Positions 47,447 to 56,044 of a DNA stretch of 64,000 nucleotides are shown piece after piece. Both the position numbers and the translations under genes were made by a program. A model generated the notes under the pieces. That model ran no database searches. It had not been told where the DNA came from and saw only the letters and a list, made by a program, of their open reading frames with translations. This stretch comes from Methylotenera sp. (GTDB taxonomy: Bacteria > Pseudomonadota > Gammaproteobacteria > Burkholderiales > Methylophilaceae), in assembly GCA_013141495.1 (NCBI GenBank), contig JABFQV010000001.1, forward strand, positions 91,042-155,041, given 5' to 3'. The number at the start of each line of letters is the position of its first letter. The stretch's first letter is position 1.

Positions 47447-48052
47447 TTAATTGACTGAGTGATTCTCGGGTTTCTTTTTAAATTCGTGCAGTGGCAACAA
47501 TGTAAAGCGGCAAAAGATACCGCAATTGTCTGTGAGTTGTGTTCCGAAAAATATTACAGTAGGTTCAGCCCGTGGTGAAGAGGTGAGTTTGCAGGCGACC
47601 ATGTACTTAGGTAAGTTTGGATCCAAATCAATGCAGTGGTTAAACGCTACATTTGTTTGCTGAAACAGAGGTTCAAGTGCTTTAAGCAGTTCTTTCTCTT
47701 CGGATGAGGCAGAGGGATGGTTTCTATGATCACGCGCATATTCGTATGCGTACTCGACCTGTCCGATATCTTCCAGTGTGGAGGCTTCGTGATATTTCAT
47801 AACGTCCGAGCTCGCTTTGCCGTCTGCTACTGACACCATTTGTAATTCGCACACCGTATTCGATAAACAATGTAGTACCAAGGCTTCATTTGATGTATCG
47901 GAGGAAGTGTACCAGCCAGTGAAATCCTGGCTGTGTGTATGTAAAGTTGCGTTCTCTGATCTGGTGGCATTGTATCCTCCCTTGTTTGATACACATGCCG
48001 CTAAAGTCAGCACCAACGCACATGTCATGGATAAGCGAAAAAATGTATTCAT
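47447..48052 (-). CDS. Lipoprotein of unknown function, first gene of hydrolase locus
   Basis: A precursor of about 201 residues from ATG 48052, chosen because GAGG precedes it and the signal peptide MNTFFRLSMTCALVLTLAAC follows, with lipobox LAAC and Cys20. Earlier in-frame codons up to 48133 would add an implausible basic tail before the signal. The mature part has four further cysteines (CLSNTVC and others toward the C-terminus, NHCIDLD, MVACKL, NCGIFC), suggesting disulfides. No family recognised. It heads the three-gene block ending in the DUF2235 hydrolase. Confidence 0.65.
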   Translation of the reverse strand: MNTFFRLSMTCALVLTLAACVSNKGGYNATRSENATLHTHSQDFTGWYTSSDTSNEALVLHCLSNTVCELQMVSVADGKASSDVMKYHEASTLEDIGQVEYAYEYARDHRNHPSASSEEKELLKALEPLFQQTNVAFNHCIDLDPNLPKYMVACKLTSSPRAEPTVIFFGTQLTDNCGIFCRFTLLPLHEFKKKPENHSVN

Positions 48053-48246
48053 ATGACCTCTTTTTGTAACCCTTTTGGGTGAGTGTACTGGCGTCAGGTT
48101 TGAGGGGCAACTTTTTAGGCCAAGGGTTAACACTTGTTTACAAATTTTAGTTTCATATGGCTGTGCAAGGTGAAGGTGTTTGGCGCTTGGATAAGCTGGG
48201 ATGCTTATGTGCGATCGTAACGATGGTTTAAACCGTACAGAGAACT

Positions 48247-48272
48247 CTGACCTGTCTGAAATGACAGGTCAG
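48247..48272. terminator. Hairpin upstream of the lipoprotein locus, after pyrX
   Basis: CTGACCTGTC (48247-48256) and GACAGGTCAG (48263-48272) are exact complements around a 6-base loop, 48 bases past the pyrX stop. It separates the pyr operon from the hydrolase-lipoprotein block, both on the minus strand. Confidence 0.6.
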
Positions 48273-48319
48273 TTGTTGCTGTGGCGTTGAGGTAACAATG
48301 AATTGAGTTTGCAGTTAGC

Positions 48320-49594
48320 TTAACTTTGGTAAACAATCTGACCACGAACCAATGTGAACTTGTTTTTCCCTGGTAATTCCAGACCATTGAACGGCGTGTT
48401 TTTGCCTTGACTCTTGAGTTGATTGGCGCTGATTTTCCAGTATTCGTTCGCATCAAATATGCAGACATCTGCATCGCGGCCTGTGTTTAAGTCTCCTGCT
48501 GGTATCCCTAAAATGTTTGCAGGGGCGAAAGTGATGAGGCGTAGCGCCTCTGCTAGGCTGATGTTTTGTTGTTGGGCCCATTTTACGGTGAGCGGGAGTA
48601 GCAGTTCTAATCCTGTCGCGCCAATCTCCGCCTCTGCGAATGGTGCCATTTTTGCGTCATCATCCACAGGGGTATGGTCAGAACAAATGGCGTCTATGGT
48701 GCCGTCTTTGAGGCCGGCACTGAGTGCGTCTTTGTCACGTTGCGTGCGTAGTGGCGGTTTCAGGTGACAGTTGCTATCAAAGTACGCGATATCATGCTCT
48801 GTGAGGTGCAAGTGATTTGCGCTGACATCGCAACTGATGCTTAAGCCTTGCGCTTTGGCAGCACGAATCATGGCAACACCTTCAGCGGTGGATAAGCGGC
48901 TAATATGCACTTTTGCACCTGTTTCTTGGGCGATGCGTAATATGCTTGCCAGTGCTAAGGCTTCAGCCGCACTTGGAATACCCTTTAGCCCTAATCTTGT
49001 GGCTACTTCACCATCATGTGCCACACCATTGGCGGCTAAAAATGGTTCTTCAGCGTGTAAAAATAGCGTAAAGCCAAAAGTCGCCGCGTATTCCATGGCG
49101 CGCCACAGTACTTGGGTGTCTGTAATGGCGACGTTGGCTTGAGAGAAGCCTACGCAGCCAGCGGCATGTAACTCGCCCATTTCGGATAGCGCCTTGCCTT
49201 GCAGCTGACGTGTCAGTGCGCCTAACGGGTACACGTGGGCTAAGCCTTGCTGTTTGGCGCGATATCTGAGCATCTCCACTAAACCAGGCTCATCCAGTAC
49301 GGGGTCGGTGTCAGGCGGGCAGGCAAGGCTAGTCACGCCACCAGCCACAGCAGCTTGCAATTCGCTGACTAATCTGGCTTTATACTCCTCACCTGGTTCG
49401 CGTAGTCTGGCGGATAAATCTACCAAGCCTGGGCAAACAATTAAGTTATTTGCGTCAATCGTTTGGTTCGCAACGAAGCCGTCCGGCGCAAGACCCACAC
49501 TTACAATTTTTCCTGCAGCAATAAATACATCAAGTTTGCCGTCTATGTTGTTCTTTGGGTCGATTACGTGACCATTTTTGATGAGTAATTTCAT
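48320..49594 (-). CDS. pyrX: Dihydroorotase-like subunit PyrX (catalytically degenerate PyrC homologue)
   Basis: A 424-residue amidohydrolase-fold protein of the type I dihydroorotase group. The first metal motif, normally HxH in DPHVHLREPG, reads [10 protein letters not shown], with S61 and R63 in place of both His; the Asp of the FSDDG loop is also lost (GFSQAN, about 149-154). Later residues H180, H230 and D306 remain. In Pseudomonas an inactive homologue (PyrC', PyrX) scaffolds the aspartate transcarbamoylase holoenzyme, and the pyrB overlap here (4 bases) fits that role. An active dihydroorotase must be encoded elsewhere. Confidence 0.88.
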   Translation of the reverse strand: MKLLIKNGHVIDPKNNIDGKLDVFIAAGKIVSVGLAPDGFVANQTIDANNLIVCPGLVDLSARLREPGEEYKARLVSELQAAVAGGVTSLACPPDTDPVLDEPGLVEMLRYRAKQQGLAHVYPLGALTRQLQGKALSEMGELHAAGCVGFSQANVAITDTQVLWRAMEYAATFGFTLFLHAEEPFLAANGVAHDGEVATRLGLKGIPSAAEALALASILRIAQETGAKVHISRLSTAEGVAMIRAAKAQGLSISCDVSANHLHLTEHDIAYFDSNCHLKPPLRTQRDKDALSAGLKDGTIDAICSDHTPVDDDAKMAPFAEAEIGATGLELLLPLTVKWAQQQNISLAEALRLITFAPANILGIPAGDLNTGRDADVCIFDANEYWKISANQLKSQGKNTPFNGLELPGKNKFTLVRGQIVYQS

Positions 49595-50577
49595 TCGGCA
49601 CCTCCACCAGCAGGCATGGGGTTGGCTGACTGGCCGCCAGCTAGGATGGCCATTACTGCCATGCGAATCGCAATGCCGTAAGTCACTTGGGGTAATATCA
49701 CGGATTGTTTGCCATCAGCCACGCTGGAATCAATTTCTACCCCGCGGTTCATGGGGCCAGGATGCATCACAATGGCATCCGGTTTGGCGAGTGCGAGCTT
49801 TTCCTGGGTGAGACCGTAAGTTTTGAAGTACTCCTGTGAGCTTGGCAGCATGGCACCATTCATACGCTCGTTTTGCAGGCGTAACATCATCACCACATCT
49901 ACATCTTTTAAACCAGCTTTCATGTCATGAAACACATGCACGCCTAGCTTTTCCACTTGCGCTGGTAACAGTGTTTTAGGGGCAATGACGCGTACTTCAG
50001 GTACGCCTAAAGTGGTGAGTGCATGAATCTCAGAGCGTGCGACACGTGAGTGCAGCACATCGCCCACAATCGCAATTCTTAAATTATGCAAGTCGGGCTT
50101 GTATTTGCGGATAGTAAAGACATCGAGCAAGCCTTGAGTAGGGTGCGAGTGACGGCCGTCACCTGCATTGATGACGTGAATGTGCGGCGGTACGTGTTTG
50201 GCAATTAAATGCGCCGCGCCTGACTGCGCGTGACGTACTACGAACATATCGGCATGCATGGCGATTAAGTTATCCACCGTATCTAGAATGGTTTCACCTT
50301 TTGATTGTGAAGAGGTGCCGACATTCAGGCTAATCACATCGGCAGATAGCCGTTTTGCCGCAATTTCAAAGGTAGTGCGGGTGCGGGTGCTGTTTTCAAA
50401 AAACAGGTTACATACGGTTTTGCCGCGCAATAAGGGCACTTTTTTTACTTCGCGCTCTGCCACGCCCACAAAGGATTCTGCGGTGTCTAAAATTTGATTG
50501 AGCATTCTTTTGGGTAAGCCTTCGATTGAAAGCAGGTGTCGCAGGTAGCCGTCAGTATCGAGTTGAGGATTATTCAT
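49591..50577 (-). CDS. pyrB: Aspartate carbamoyltransferase catalytic subunit
   Basis: Carbamoyl phosphate plus aspartate to N-carbamoylaspartate, in pyrimidine synthesis. The 328-residue protein has the carbamoyl-phosphate motif [13 protein letters not shown] (about residues 58-70), [12 protein letters not shown] (about 87-98), the HPTQGLLD loop (about 143-150) and [10 protein letters not shown]. The N-terminal [12 protein letters not shown] extension is typical of the class A/PyrX-associated enzymes. It overlaps pyrX by 4 bases and follows pyrR by 4. No pyrI regulatory chain is present. Confidence 0.95.
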   Translation of the reverse strand: MNNPQLDTDGYLRHLLSIEGLPKRMLNQILDTAESFVGVAEREVKKVPLLRGKTVCNLFFENSTRTRTTFEIAAKRLSADVISLNVGTSSQSKGETILDTVDNLIAMHADMFVVRHAQSGAAHLIAKHVPPHIHVINAGDGRHSHPTQGLLDVFTIRKYKPDLHNLRIAIVGDVLHSRVARSEIHALTTLGVPEVRVIAPKTLLPAQVEKLGVHVFHDMKAGLKDVDVVMMLRLQNERMNGAMLPSSQEYFKTYGLTQEKLALAKPDAIVMHPGPMNRGVEIDSSVADGKQSVILPQVTYGIAIRMAVMAILAGGQSANPMPAGGGAE

Positions 50578-50581
50578 GCTC

Positions 50582-51139
50582 TTATGGTCTCGCGCTGTTG
50601 TTTTGTTGGGTAAGCTCTAACGCCAAGCTGCCGTCGGCAAGCTGTGTTAATTGTAAATGTTGTGAAGCCTCTAGCTGAAGCTCTGCGGCAACGACTTGTG
50701 GGGCAATTGGTAGTTCACGACCGCCACGGTTGACCAAGGTGGCCAGTGTAATACTTGCAGGGCGGCCGTAATCGAAGAGTTCATTCATGGCGGCACGTGT
50801 GGTGCGACCAGTGTAAAACATGTCGTCTATCAGAATGATATGTTTACTTTCTACTTCAAACGGAATTTGGCTCGGGCGATTTTCAGCTTTTAAACCCCGT
50901 TGTGCGTAGTCATCCCGATAGAATGAAACATCCAGAGTGCCATGTTCAATGCCGTGAGTGGCGATGCTATCTTTAAGTAACACCAACAACCTTTGCATCA
51001 GCCAAACACCGCCGCTATGAATGCCGACAAGGGCTGTATTTTTTTGCAATAAAGGTTGAAGTTTCTGAGCCAGAATAGTGAGTAATGCTTCTGCATTGGG
51101 CAGTTCAGAGTTCGTTAGGTTTTTATTGATCACTGTCAT
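50582..51139 (-). CDS. pyrR: PyrR: pyrimidine regulatory protein / uracil phosphoribosyltransferase family
   Basis: A 185-residue type I phosphoribosyltransferase fold. The PRPP-binding loop is [19 protein letters not shown] (about residues 100-118), a hood region [11 protein letters not shown] lies at about 74-84, and [14 protein letters not shown] at about 38-51. In Gram-positives PyrR attenuates pyr operons by RNA binding; in Pseudomonas-type operons it is conserved in the pyrR-pyrB-pyrX order but its regulatory role is less clear. I found no obvious anti-antiterminator in the 65-base yqgF-pyrR gap. Confidence 0.92.
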   Translation of the reverse strand: MTVINKNLTNSELPNAEALLTILAQKLQPLLQKNTALVGIHSGGVWLMQRLLVLLKDSIATHGIEHGTLDVSFYRDDYAQRGLKAENRPSQIPFEVESKHIILIDDMFYTGRTTRAAMNELFDYGRPASITLATLVNRGGRELPIAPQVVAAELQLEASQHLQLTQLADGSLALELTQQNNSARP

Positions 51140-51204
51140 GCTGTTATTTTACTGAATATTCCTCATTACTTGTAATTCTTATTTTTATCAGCTTTTATGA
51201 AGTG

Positions 51205-51681
51205 TCATAGGCTGTCGAAATAGCTTTGTAATATGGTTTGCGCTGCCACTTGATCTAACATCGCTTTTTGCGCACGCCCTTTTATACCGGTTTGATTTAA
51301 TAAACTACTTGCTTCTACTGAGCTGTAGCGTTCATCAATTAACATGACCGGTAGATTAAATCGACCATTGAGCCGCCTTGCAAATTTTTTGCATAGCTGG
51401 GTCACAGCATGTTCGGTACCATCTACGTTTAATGGTAAGCCTACAACTAGTAGCTTGGGTTGCCATTCTTTGATTAGCGTACTAATCATCTGAAAGCGTA
51501 TTTCGTTGCTCTCATTATCAATGGTCGTAAGCGGATTGGCGGTTGTGAGCAAGTGCTCACCCACCGCGACACCTATACGCCTTTCACCAAAGTCAAACGC
51601 AAGGACGGTGCTGGACTGCACTGCGGATTTTTCATAAACATTTTCGTTATCAATCAGTTGCATGTGCGTTGCAACTGACAT
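51205..51681 (-). CDS. yqgF: Putative pre-16S rRNA nuclease YqgF (RuvX)
   Basis: An RNase H-like fold protein needed for 16S rRNA 5' processing; also named RuvX. The 158-residue product has LAFDFGERRIGVAVGE (first Asp near residue 29, after an N-terminal extension of about 25), LLVVGLPLNVDGTEHA (about 78-93) and LIDERYSSVEA (about 115-125), the three acidic-residue regions of the family. The start overlaps the algH stop by one base (TAATG). The order algH-yqgF-pyrR-pyrB-pyrX is that of Pseudomonas. Confidence 0.93.
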   Translation of the reverse strand: MSVATHMQLIDNENVYEKSAVQSSTVLAFDFGERRIGVAVGEHLLTTANPLTTIDNESNEIRFQMISTLIKEWQPKLLVVGLPLNVDGTEHAVTQLCKKFARRLNGRFNLPVMLIDERYSSVEASSLLNQTGIKGRAQKAMLDQVAAQTILQSYFDSL

Positions 51682-52262
51682 TAGGCGTGCCCTGCTACAT
51701 CGGACAGCATGGCGGGGTCAAACCCGAGTAGCGCCATGGCGGCATTAAATTGTTCCTCATGCGGCGTTTCAAATAAAATTTTATTCAGTGTATCTGCATC
51801 TTTGGCCTGTACCGAAAGCCATGCGTTTTGTGCAATTTCTTGTTCAAGTTGGCCGGGTGTCCAGCCTGCATAACCCAGTGTGAGCAATAGTTTGCTAGGT
51901 CCAGTCCCAACGGCTACGGCTTCCAAGATGTCTTTTGAGGTTGTCAGCGTGGTTTTGTCACAAATGGTGATGGAGCTATCCCATTCGCCGGCAGGTTGAT
52001 GTAGTACAAAGCCTCGCTCAGCCTGCACTGGACCGCCATAGAGAACAGGATTGCTTGCAATCATTTTGTTTTCTAAATCCACTTTTATTTTTTCGAACAA
52101 TACTTCGTAAGTCATATCGGTAGGGCGATTGATCACGATACCCATGGCACCATCTTGATTATGTGTACAAATAAATGTAACAGATTTGGCAAAATAGGGG
52201 TCGGTCAGATTCGGCATTGCGATCAGAAAGTGACCTGTTAAATTAATGTTTTCGAGTGGCAT
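51681..52262 (-). CDS. algH: AlgH/YqgE family protein (UPF0301)
   Basis: A 193-residue DUF179 protein, cytoplasmic, function unresolved (first noticed in alginate regulation). Key segments are GHFLIAMPNLTDPYFAKSV (about 10-28), GAMGIVINRPT (about 38-48), VLYGGPVQAERGFVLH (about 73-88) and LLLTLGYAGWTPGQLEQEI (about 124-142). It is 2 bases downstream of ribBX and fused by a TAATG overlap to yqgF, so the riboflavin and pyrimidine gene blocks form one long run on this strand. Confidence 0.93.
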   Translation of the reverse strand: MPLENINLTGHFLIAMPNLTDPYFAKSVTFICTHNQDGAMGIVINRPTDMTYEVLFEKIKVDLENKMIASNPVLYGGPVQAERGFVLHQPAGEWDSSITICDKTTLTTSKDILEAVAVGTGPSKLLLTLGYAGWTPGQLEQEIAQNAWLSVQAKDADTLNKILFETPHEEQFNAAMALLGFDPAMLSDVAGHA

Positions 52263-52264
52263 AA

Positions 52265-53359
52265 TTATTTGTGTACATTTGCTTCTAAATAGCCGGTCAC
52301 TTCCAAGCCAAAGCCTGCCATGCTTGGCATTTTGCGTGGGTTAGCCATCAGTTTCATTTTTCCGACATTACAATCGAGCAGTATCTGCGAGCCTATGCCG
52401 TAGGTGCGAAGTTCTTGGCTGATACGAATAGGTTCATCTGCGCCTTTAATGCGCTCGACAATGGTTTCACCACTTTCTTGTTGATGTAGCAATACCATGA
52501 CCCCAACTTTTGAATTTGCAATCACCTGCATTGCTTGCAAGGTGTTCCAGCTATGCGTACAACTGCTACTATCAAGCAAGTCGAATATTGACAGCGGCTC
52601 GTGTACGCGTACCAGTACCTCTTGCTCTGGTGTAGGATTGCCTTTAATTAATACAAGGTGTGTTTCTTTGGCGATTTTGTCCGTATAGGCAATCAGCTTC
52701 ATTTCACCGAAAGGCGTTTGCACCATGCGCTCTGCCGCACGTTCAATCAGGCTTTCTGTTTCAGCACGGTAATGGATCAAGTCAGCAATCGTGCCAATTT
52801 TTAAGCCATGCTCAGTGGCAAAGGTCAATAAATCCGGTAAGCGTGCCATGCTACCGTCATCTTTCAAAATTTCGCATATCACGCTGGCTGGTTCCAAGCC
52901 CGCCAATTGCGCTAAATCGCAGCCGGCTTCTGTATGACCTGCGCGAACAAGTACACCGCCATCCATTGCCGTGAGTGGGAAAATATGACCAGGGCTTACA
53001 ATGTCTTGTGGCTTAGCTGATTTTGCCACAGCGGCTTGAACTGTGCGCGCGCGGTCTGCCGCTGAAATGCCGGTAGTAACGCCTTCGGCTGCCTCAATGG
53101 AGACTGTGAAGTTGGTGCCCATACGCGCACCATTTTTTTGCACCATTTTGCTTAAGCTTAGTTGATGGCAGCGTGATTCAGTCAAGGTGAGGCAAATCAG
53201 CCCGCGCCCGAATTTAGCCATAAAGTTGATGTGCTCAGCCGTGGCAAACTCTGCCGCCAACACCAAGTCACCCTCGTTTTCGCGGTGTTCGTCATCCACC
53301 AACACCACCATGCGGCCTTGTTTGATTTCTTCAATAATTTCTTTGGCTGGGCTAATCAC
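52265..53359 (-). CDS. ribBX: 3,4-dihydroxy-2-butanone-4-phosphate synthase with degenerate GTP cyclohydrolase II domain (RibBX)
   Basis: A 364-residue fusion. The N-terminal RibB domain (1-200) is intact: [12 protein letters not shown] (about 22-33), the [12 protein letters not shown] loop (about 138-149) and [14 protein letters not shown]. It makes the four-carbon precursor of riboflavin. The C-terminal half resembles RibA but lost the zinc site: of the three Cys of the RVHSECLTG...RCDCG motif only one remains, the others being replaced ([16 protein letters not shown]). The GRGIGL segment with the guanine/catalytic loop is missing. This matches the RibBX type known in Proteobacteria. The start is GTG; ribE precedes it. 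Confidence 0.88.
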   Translation of the reverse strand: MISPAKEIIEEIKQGRMVVLVDDEHRENEGDLVLAAEFATAEHINFMAKFGRGLICLTLTESRCHQLSLSKMVQKNGARMGTNFTVSIEAAEGVTTGISAADRARTVQAAVAKSAKPQDIVSPGHIFPLTAMDGGVLVRAGHTEAGCDLAQLAGLEPASVICEILKDDGSMARLPDLLTFATEHGLKIGTIADLIHYRAETESLIERAAERMVQTPFGEMKLIAYTDKIAKETHLVLIKGNPTPEQEVLVRVHEPLSIFDLLDSSSCTHSWNTLQAMQVIANSKVGVMVLLHQQESGETIVERIKGADEPIRISQELRTYGIGSQILLDCNVGKMKLMANPRKMPSMAGFGLEVTGYLEANVHK

Positions 53360-53410
53360 TAATAAGGTTCTCTAAAAATGGTTGGTGTACATTGGGGTAC
53401 TTCTATTGTT

Positions 53411-54010
53411 TTACGTGGATTCATTTGACCATTCCGTCATGCGCTCTACGTAACGCGCGATTTGGTCAACTTCCAAATTGACATAGCTCCCCGCGTTTAA
53501 AAATTTTAATGTGGTGTTTTCCAGTGTGTGCGGAATCAAATTGATGCTGAACTCATCACCAGTGACTGTGTTTACGGTCAGGCTCACACCGTTCACGCAG
53601 ATTGAACCTTTAACGGCAATATATTTGGAGATGGCATGCGGCGCGCGGATATCAAGCCGCCAGCATTCGCCAAGCGACTCAAACTTAACGACTTCTCCCA
53701 CGCCATCTACATGCCCGCTTACTAGGTGGCCACCTAGTCTATCTGATAAACGCAGGGCTTTTTCCAGATTAACCGGGTGCGCATGTTGCAAACCTTCGGT
53801 CACTGATAACGTCTCTTTTGAGACATGTGCCCCAAAATGCGCTGAGCTTAAATTGATTACGGTGAGGCAAACGCCATTCACCGCAATGCTATCGCCTAGT
53901 TGCACGTCGCTCATGTCGAGCTGATGGGTTGCAATGGCAAGCCGCATATCATCGCCAACTGGGGTGGCCTGCGTGATTGCACCGACTGATTGAATGATTC
54001 CTGTAAACAT
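53411..54010 (-). CDS. ribE: Riboflavin synthase
   Basis: Dismutates two 6,7-dimethyl-8-ribityllumazine to riboflavin. The 199-residue protein starts MFTGIIQSVG, the invariant N-terminus, so I take ATG 54010 rather than a start eight codons upstream. It is built of two lumazine-binding repeats: LGDSIAVNGVCLTV in the first half and GSICVNGVSLTV in the second, with LGGHLVSGHVDGVG between. It is upstream of ribBX; ribD and ribH are not adjacent. No FMN riboswitch fits in the 59 bases between ribE and lolC. Confidence 0.95.
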   Translation of the reverse strand: MFTGIIQSVGAITQATPVGDDMRLAIATHQLDMSDVQLGDSIAVNGVCLTVINLSSAHFGAHVSKETLSVTEGLQHAHPVNLEKALRLSDRLGGHLVSGHVDGVGEVVKFESLGECWRLDIRAPHAISKYIAVKGSICVNGVSLTVNTVTGDEFSINLIPHTLENTTLKFLNAGSYVNLEVDQIARYVERMTEWSNEST

Positions 54011-54069
54011 AGCCAGAATTTTAACAGATAACACTAGATAACGATTGGAAGCCTGCTAAAATCTGTCCT

Positions 54070-55338
54070 ATGAAATCTTTACCCTTTGAACTATTCGTTG
54101 GTTGGCGCTACACGCGCGCCAAGCGCAAAAACCACTTCATCTCATTTATATCACTCACCAGTATGATTGGCATTGCACTAGGCGTGGCGGCGTTGATTGT
54201 GGTGCTGTCGGTAATGAATGGTTTTCAAAAGGAGTTGCGCACGCGCATTCTGGGTGTGGCGTCACATTTAGAAATTACTGGCGGTAATAATCAATTGGCA
54301 GATTGGCAGCGTGTTGCTGAATTTTCAGCCAAGCAAGCGCATGTGCTTGCAAGTGCACCCTATATTACTGCGCAGGGCATGCTGAGTTACGACCAGGGTG
54401 TGCAGGGCGCGATTATTCGCGGGGTTGTTCCTGAAGCGGAAGATAAGGTCGCCGACTTGGGCAAGCACATGAAGGCGGGAAGCTTGAATGACTTACGTGC
54501 CGGTGAGTTCGGCATTGTTTTAGGCGCAGATTTAGCCTATGCCTTAGGCGCGCAAATTGGTGATAAAGTGGTGGTAATGGCACCGCAGGGGCAATTTACG
54601 CCGACCGGTGTAGTGCCGCGTTTAAAGCAATTCACTTTGGTGGGTCTGTTTCAAATTGGTATGTATGAATATGACGCCGGCTTGGCGCTGATTCATATTG
54701 ATGATGCGGCCAAGCTGTATCGCATGGGGCAAAATGTTTCCGGTGTGCGCTTAAAGCTGAATGACTTATTTGATGCGCCAACGATTGCCGCGGCCATGTC
54801 TGCCAAACTCAATAATGCATCAAATCCCGATGCTAATTATTTTGTCACTGATTGGACGCGCCAACATGCAAATTTCTTCCGCGCAGTGCAAATGGAAAAA
54901 CGCGTGATGTTTATTATTCTCACACTCATTGTTGCGGTAGCCGCGTTCAATATCGTTTCGACCTTGGTGATGGCCGTCACCGATAAACGCGCAGATATCG
55001 CGATTATGCGTACCTTTGGTGCAAGTCCTAGCAGTATTATGCGAATCTTTATGGTGCAGGGTGCTTTGATAGGGGTGATCGGCACAGTGTTAGGCGCTTT
55101 TTTTGGTATTCTGATTGCGTTGAATATTGAAACTATTATTCCGTTTATCGAGCGTTTATTTCAGGTGCAGTTTTTAGCTAAAGACGTGTATTACATTAGT
55201 GATTTACCCTCAGATCTAGTCTGGTCAGATGTCACCACCATTGTGATGACCTCGTTTGCCTTAAGCTTACTTGCCACAATTTACCCAAGCTACAAAGCCA
55301 GTAAAATCAATCCTGCGGAGGCCTTGCGTTATGAATAG
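54070..55338 (+). CDS. lolC: Lipoprotein-releasing system transmembrane protein LolC/LolE
   Basis: The membrane subunit of the LolCDE-type ABC transporter that extracts outer-membrane lipoproteins from the inner membrane. The 422-residue protein begins with cytoplasmic [26 protein letters not shown] cited in part as [14 protein letters not shown], then helix 1 ([19 protein letters not shown], about 34-52), a large periplasmic domain (about 55-270) and three C-terminal FtsX helices (from about 280, 325 and 385), ending NPAEALRYE. Only one such gene is here, so a single LolF-type homodimer with LolD is possible. It overlaps lolD by 8 bases. Confidence 0.93.
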   Translation: MKSLPFELFVGWRYTRAKRKNHFISFISLTSMIGIALGVAALIVVLSVMNGFQKELRTRILGVASHLEITGGNNQLADWQRVAEFSAKQAHVLASAPYITAQGMLSYDQGVQGAIIRGVVPEAEDKVADLGKHMKAGSLNDLRAGEFGIVLGADLAYALGAQIGDKVVVMAPQGQFTPTGVVPRLKQFTLVGLFQIGMYEYDAGLALIHIDDAAKLYRMGQNVSGVRLKLNDLFDAPTIAAAMSAKLNNASNPDANYFVTDWTRQHANFFRAVQMEKRVMFIILTLIVAVAAFNIVSTLVMAVTDKRADIAIMRTFGASPSSIMRIFMVQGALIGVIGTVLGAFFGILIALNIETIIPFIERLFQVQFLAKDVYYISDLPSDLVWSDVTTIVMTSFALSLLATIYPSYKASKINPAEALRYE

Positions 55339-56029
55339 TCTTGTTTCTCAAGCCATCGTTTCTTGTCACGGTTTAAACAAAACTTATCAAGGCTTGGATG
55401 TTGCCGTGCTCAACGGTATTGATTTAAACATCAACATCGGTGAGCAAGTAGCGATTGTCGGTGCGTCAGGCTCTGGTAAAAGCACCTTGCTACATTTGCT
55501 AGGCGGCTTGGATGCGCCGAGCAGTGGTGAAGTACACATTCTGGGCAAAAATCTCACGCAGCAGTCGGAATCGCAAAAAGGCGATTTACGTAACGCTTCG
55601 CTTGGTTTTGTGTATCAGTTTCATCATTTATTGCCAGAATTTACTGCGCTGGAAAACGTAGCGATGCCATTATTTATTCGCCGTATGGCGCGTGAGCAGG
55701 CACTTGCCATGGCGAGTGAAATGCTCACCAAGGTGGGTTTGGCGCATCGGCTGGAACACATGCCGGGTGAGCTTTCTGGCGGTGAGCGACAACGTGCTGC
55801 CGTGGCGCGCGCCATGGTTACGCAGCCGCAATGCATTCTTGCAGATGAACCGACAGGCAATCTTGACCGCCACACCGCACATGTCGTATTTGATTTGTTG
55901 CTAGAAATGAATCAAGTGCAAAATGTAAGTTTGGTTGTTGTGACGCATGATTTGGAACTGGCGGCAAAAATGCAGCGGCAGTATAAGTTGGTAGATGGCA
56001 AGTTGTTGCCACTTAACGCAACGCTGTAA
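55331..56029 (+). CDS. lolD: Lipoprotein-releasing ABC ATPase LolD
   Basis: The ATPase partner of lolC. From ATG 55331 it is 232 residues: Walker [19 protein letters not shown] (about 48-65), Q-loop [15 protein letters not shown] (about 97-111), signature [15 protein letters not shown] (about 150-164), Walker [13 protein letters not shown] (about 170-181) and His-loop VVTHD. This start, inside the end of lolC, gives the usual LolD N-terminus; the upstream codons of the frame are within lolC coding sequence. Confidence 0.95.
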   Translation: MNSLVSQAIVSCHGLNKTYQGLDVAVLNGIDLNINIGEQVAIVGASGSGKSTLLHLLGGLDAPSSGEVHILGKNLTQQSESQKGDLRNASLGFVYQFHHLLPEFTALENVAMPLFIRRMAREQALAMASEMLTKVGLAHRLEHMPGELSGGERQRAAVARAMVTQPQCILADEPTGNLDRHTAHVVFDLLLEMNQVQNVSLVVVTHDLELAAKMQRQYKLVDGKLLPLNATL

Positions 56030-56044
56030 GCTTTACTTTAAATC

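Noticed and set aside
45358..48319. A type VI secretion cluster around the DUF2235 gene
   Set aside because: No Hcp, VgrG, PAAR, TssB/C, ClpV or baseplate gene is visible in the window; only the putative effector and two lipoproteins.
48320..49594. Frameshifted or sequencing-damaged pyrC
   Set aside because: The frame is open over the normal length and the loss of HxH is a clean substitution, matching the known PyrX pattern rather than decay.
51140..51204. PyrR-binding attenuator before pyrR
   Set aside because: The gap is only 65 bases and shows no terminator/antiterminator pair.
54011..54069. FMN riboswitch upstream of ribE
   Set aside because: Only 59 bases separate ribE from the divergent lolC; an RFN element needs more than twice that, and no matching conserved segments are seen.
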